Origin: Planctomycetaceae bacterium
GTDB taxonomy: Bacteria > Planctomycetota > Planctomycetia > Planctomycetales > Planctomycetaceae
Direction of reading: 5' to 3'
Assembly (NCBI GenBank): GCA_021732415.1
Contig: JAKFVC010000044.1
Span: 18,327 to 82,326, forward strand
Length of the DNA stretch: 64,000 nucleotides
Shown here: piece after piece, positions 63,854 through 64,000 of the stretch
Layout: every line of letters starts with the position of its first letter
How positions within the stretch are numbered: position 1 is the stretch's first letter
Made by a program: the position numbers and the translations under genes
Notes under the pieces: generated by a model
What the model was told of the DNA's origin: nothing
Seen by the model: the letters and a program-made list of their open reading frames with translations, nothing else
The model's database searches: none

Positions 63854-64000
63854 AGCCTTATCAGCCGCTGGGCGCTAGTACCGCAGATTAGAAATCTGTC
63901 CGCACCAAGAGGAAATAATTCCCAGTCTTCGCCAGCCACCCAGTTGGTGATGTCAAAATTGCTCTTCCAAGGTCTGATGAGGAATCTCACCTCACACACC

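Overview
The window looks like chromosome of a member of Planctomycetota. The basis is the paralogue families it carries: six DUF1501 proteins, a DUF1552/DUF1592 pair, a DUF1559 prepilin-like protein with a small lipoprotein, twin-arginine-exported Gfo/Idh/MocA oxidoreductases, and many secreted proteins of unknown substrate. I cannot place it below that rank from sequence alone. I see no rRNA, tRNA, CRISPR array, insertion sequence or prophage. All functional calls below come from reading motifs by eye; no database search was run.

Layout. 1-7.7 kb: the 3' part of a giant repeat protein (four adhesin-like blocks, then seven cadherin-type repeats). 7.8-18.8 kb: a secreted beta-helix protein, a 57-residue protein made almost only of Asp and Glu, a PHB-depolymerase-like esterase, a VapBC-like toxin-antitoxin pair with an unusually long toxin, an LRR lipoprotein, an exported oxidoreductase, a secreted beta-propeller-like protein, and a membrane protein whose CxxCH-bearing C-terminus has been frameshifted away. 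18.9-27.9 kb: the coupled DUF1552/DUF1592 pair, a DUF1501 gene, an amidohydrolase-like protein, an unknown protein and a PIG-L deacetylase. 28.0-33.0 kb (minus strand): an AraC regulator heading a sugar or polyol operon (sugar-phosphate isomerase-like, Gfo/Idh/MocA, two SDRs). 33.1-34.6 kb: lipoprotein and DUF1559 pseudopilin. 35.8-39.7 kb: a respiratory bc cluster (Cys-rich YkgJ-like protein, Rieske protein, cytochrome b fused to two cytochrome c modules) facing an Rrf2 regulator. 39.8-50.2 kb: DapA-like aldolase, phytanoyl-CoA dioxygenase-like, DUF1501 plus FG-GAP protein, amidohydrolase plus MFS transporter, a sialidase-like protein and a large secreted protein. 50.8-58.2 kb: four DUF1501 genes around an esterase. 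58.4-64 kb: a DUF4153-like membrane protein, a LarA-like protein and a circularly permuted ATP-grasp protein.

The most striking thing in the window is not a gene. Almost every larger intergenic gap holds a long inverted repeat made of two hairpins facing each other, as in REPINs. I count about twelve sequence families in 64 kb. Five of them (B, C, D, I, K) share GTAG at the outer foot of the hairpin, the tetranucleotide known to be read by RAYT (TnpA-REP) transposases. Several show compensatory base-pair changes between the two hairpins, there are solo half copies, and one element (48311-48428) carries another family inserted between its halves. No RAYT gene is visible here, so mobilisation would have to be in trans.

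Genes work together in a few visible units: DUF1592/DUF1552 (4-nt overlap), AraC-isomerase-oxidoreductase-SDR-SDR, Cys-rich/Rieske/cytochrome b-c, and MFS/amidohydrolase (TGATG overlap).
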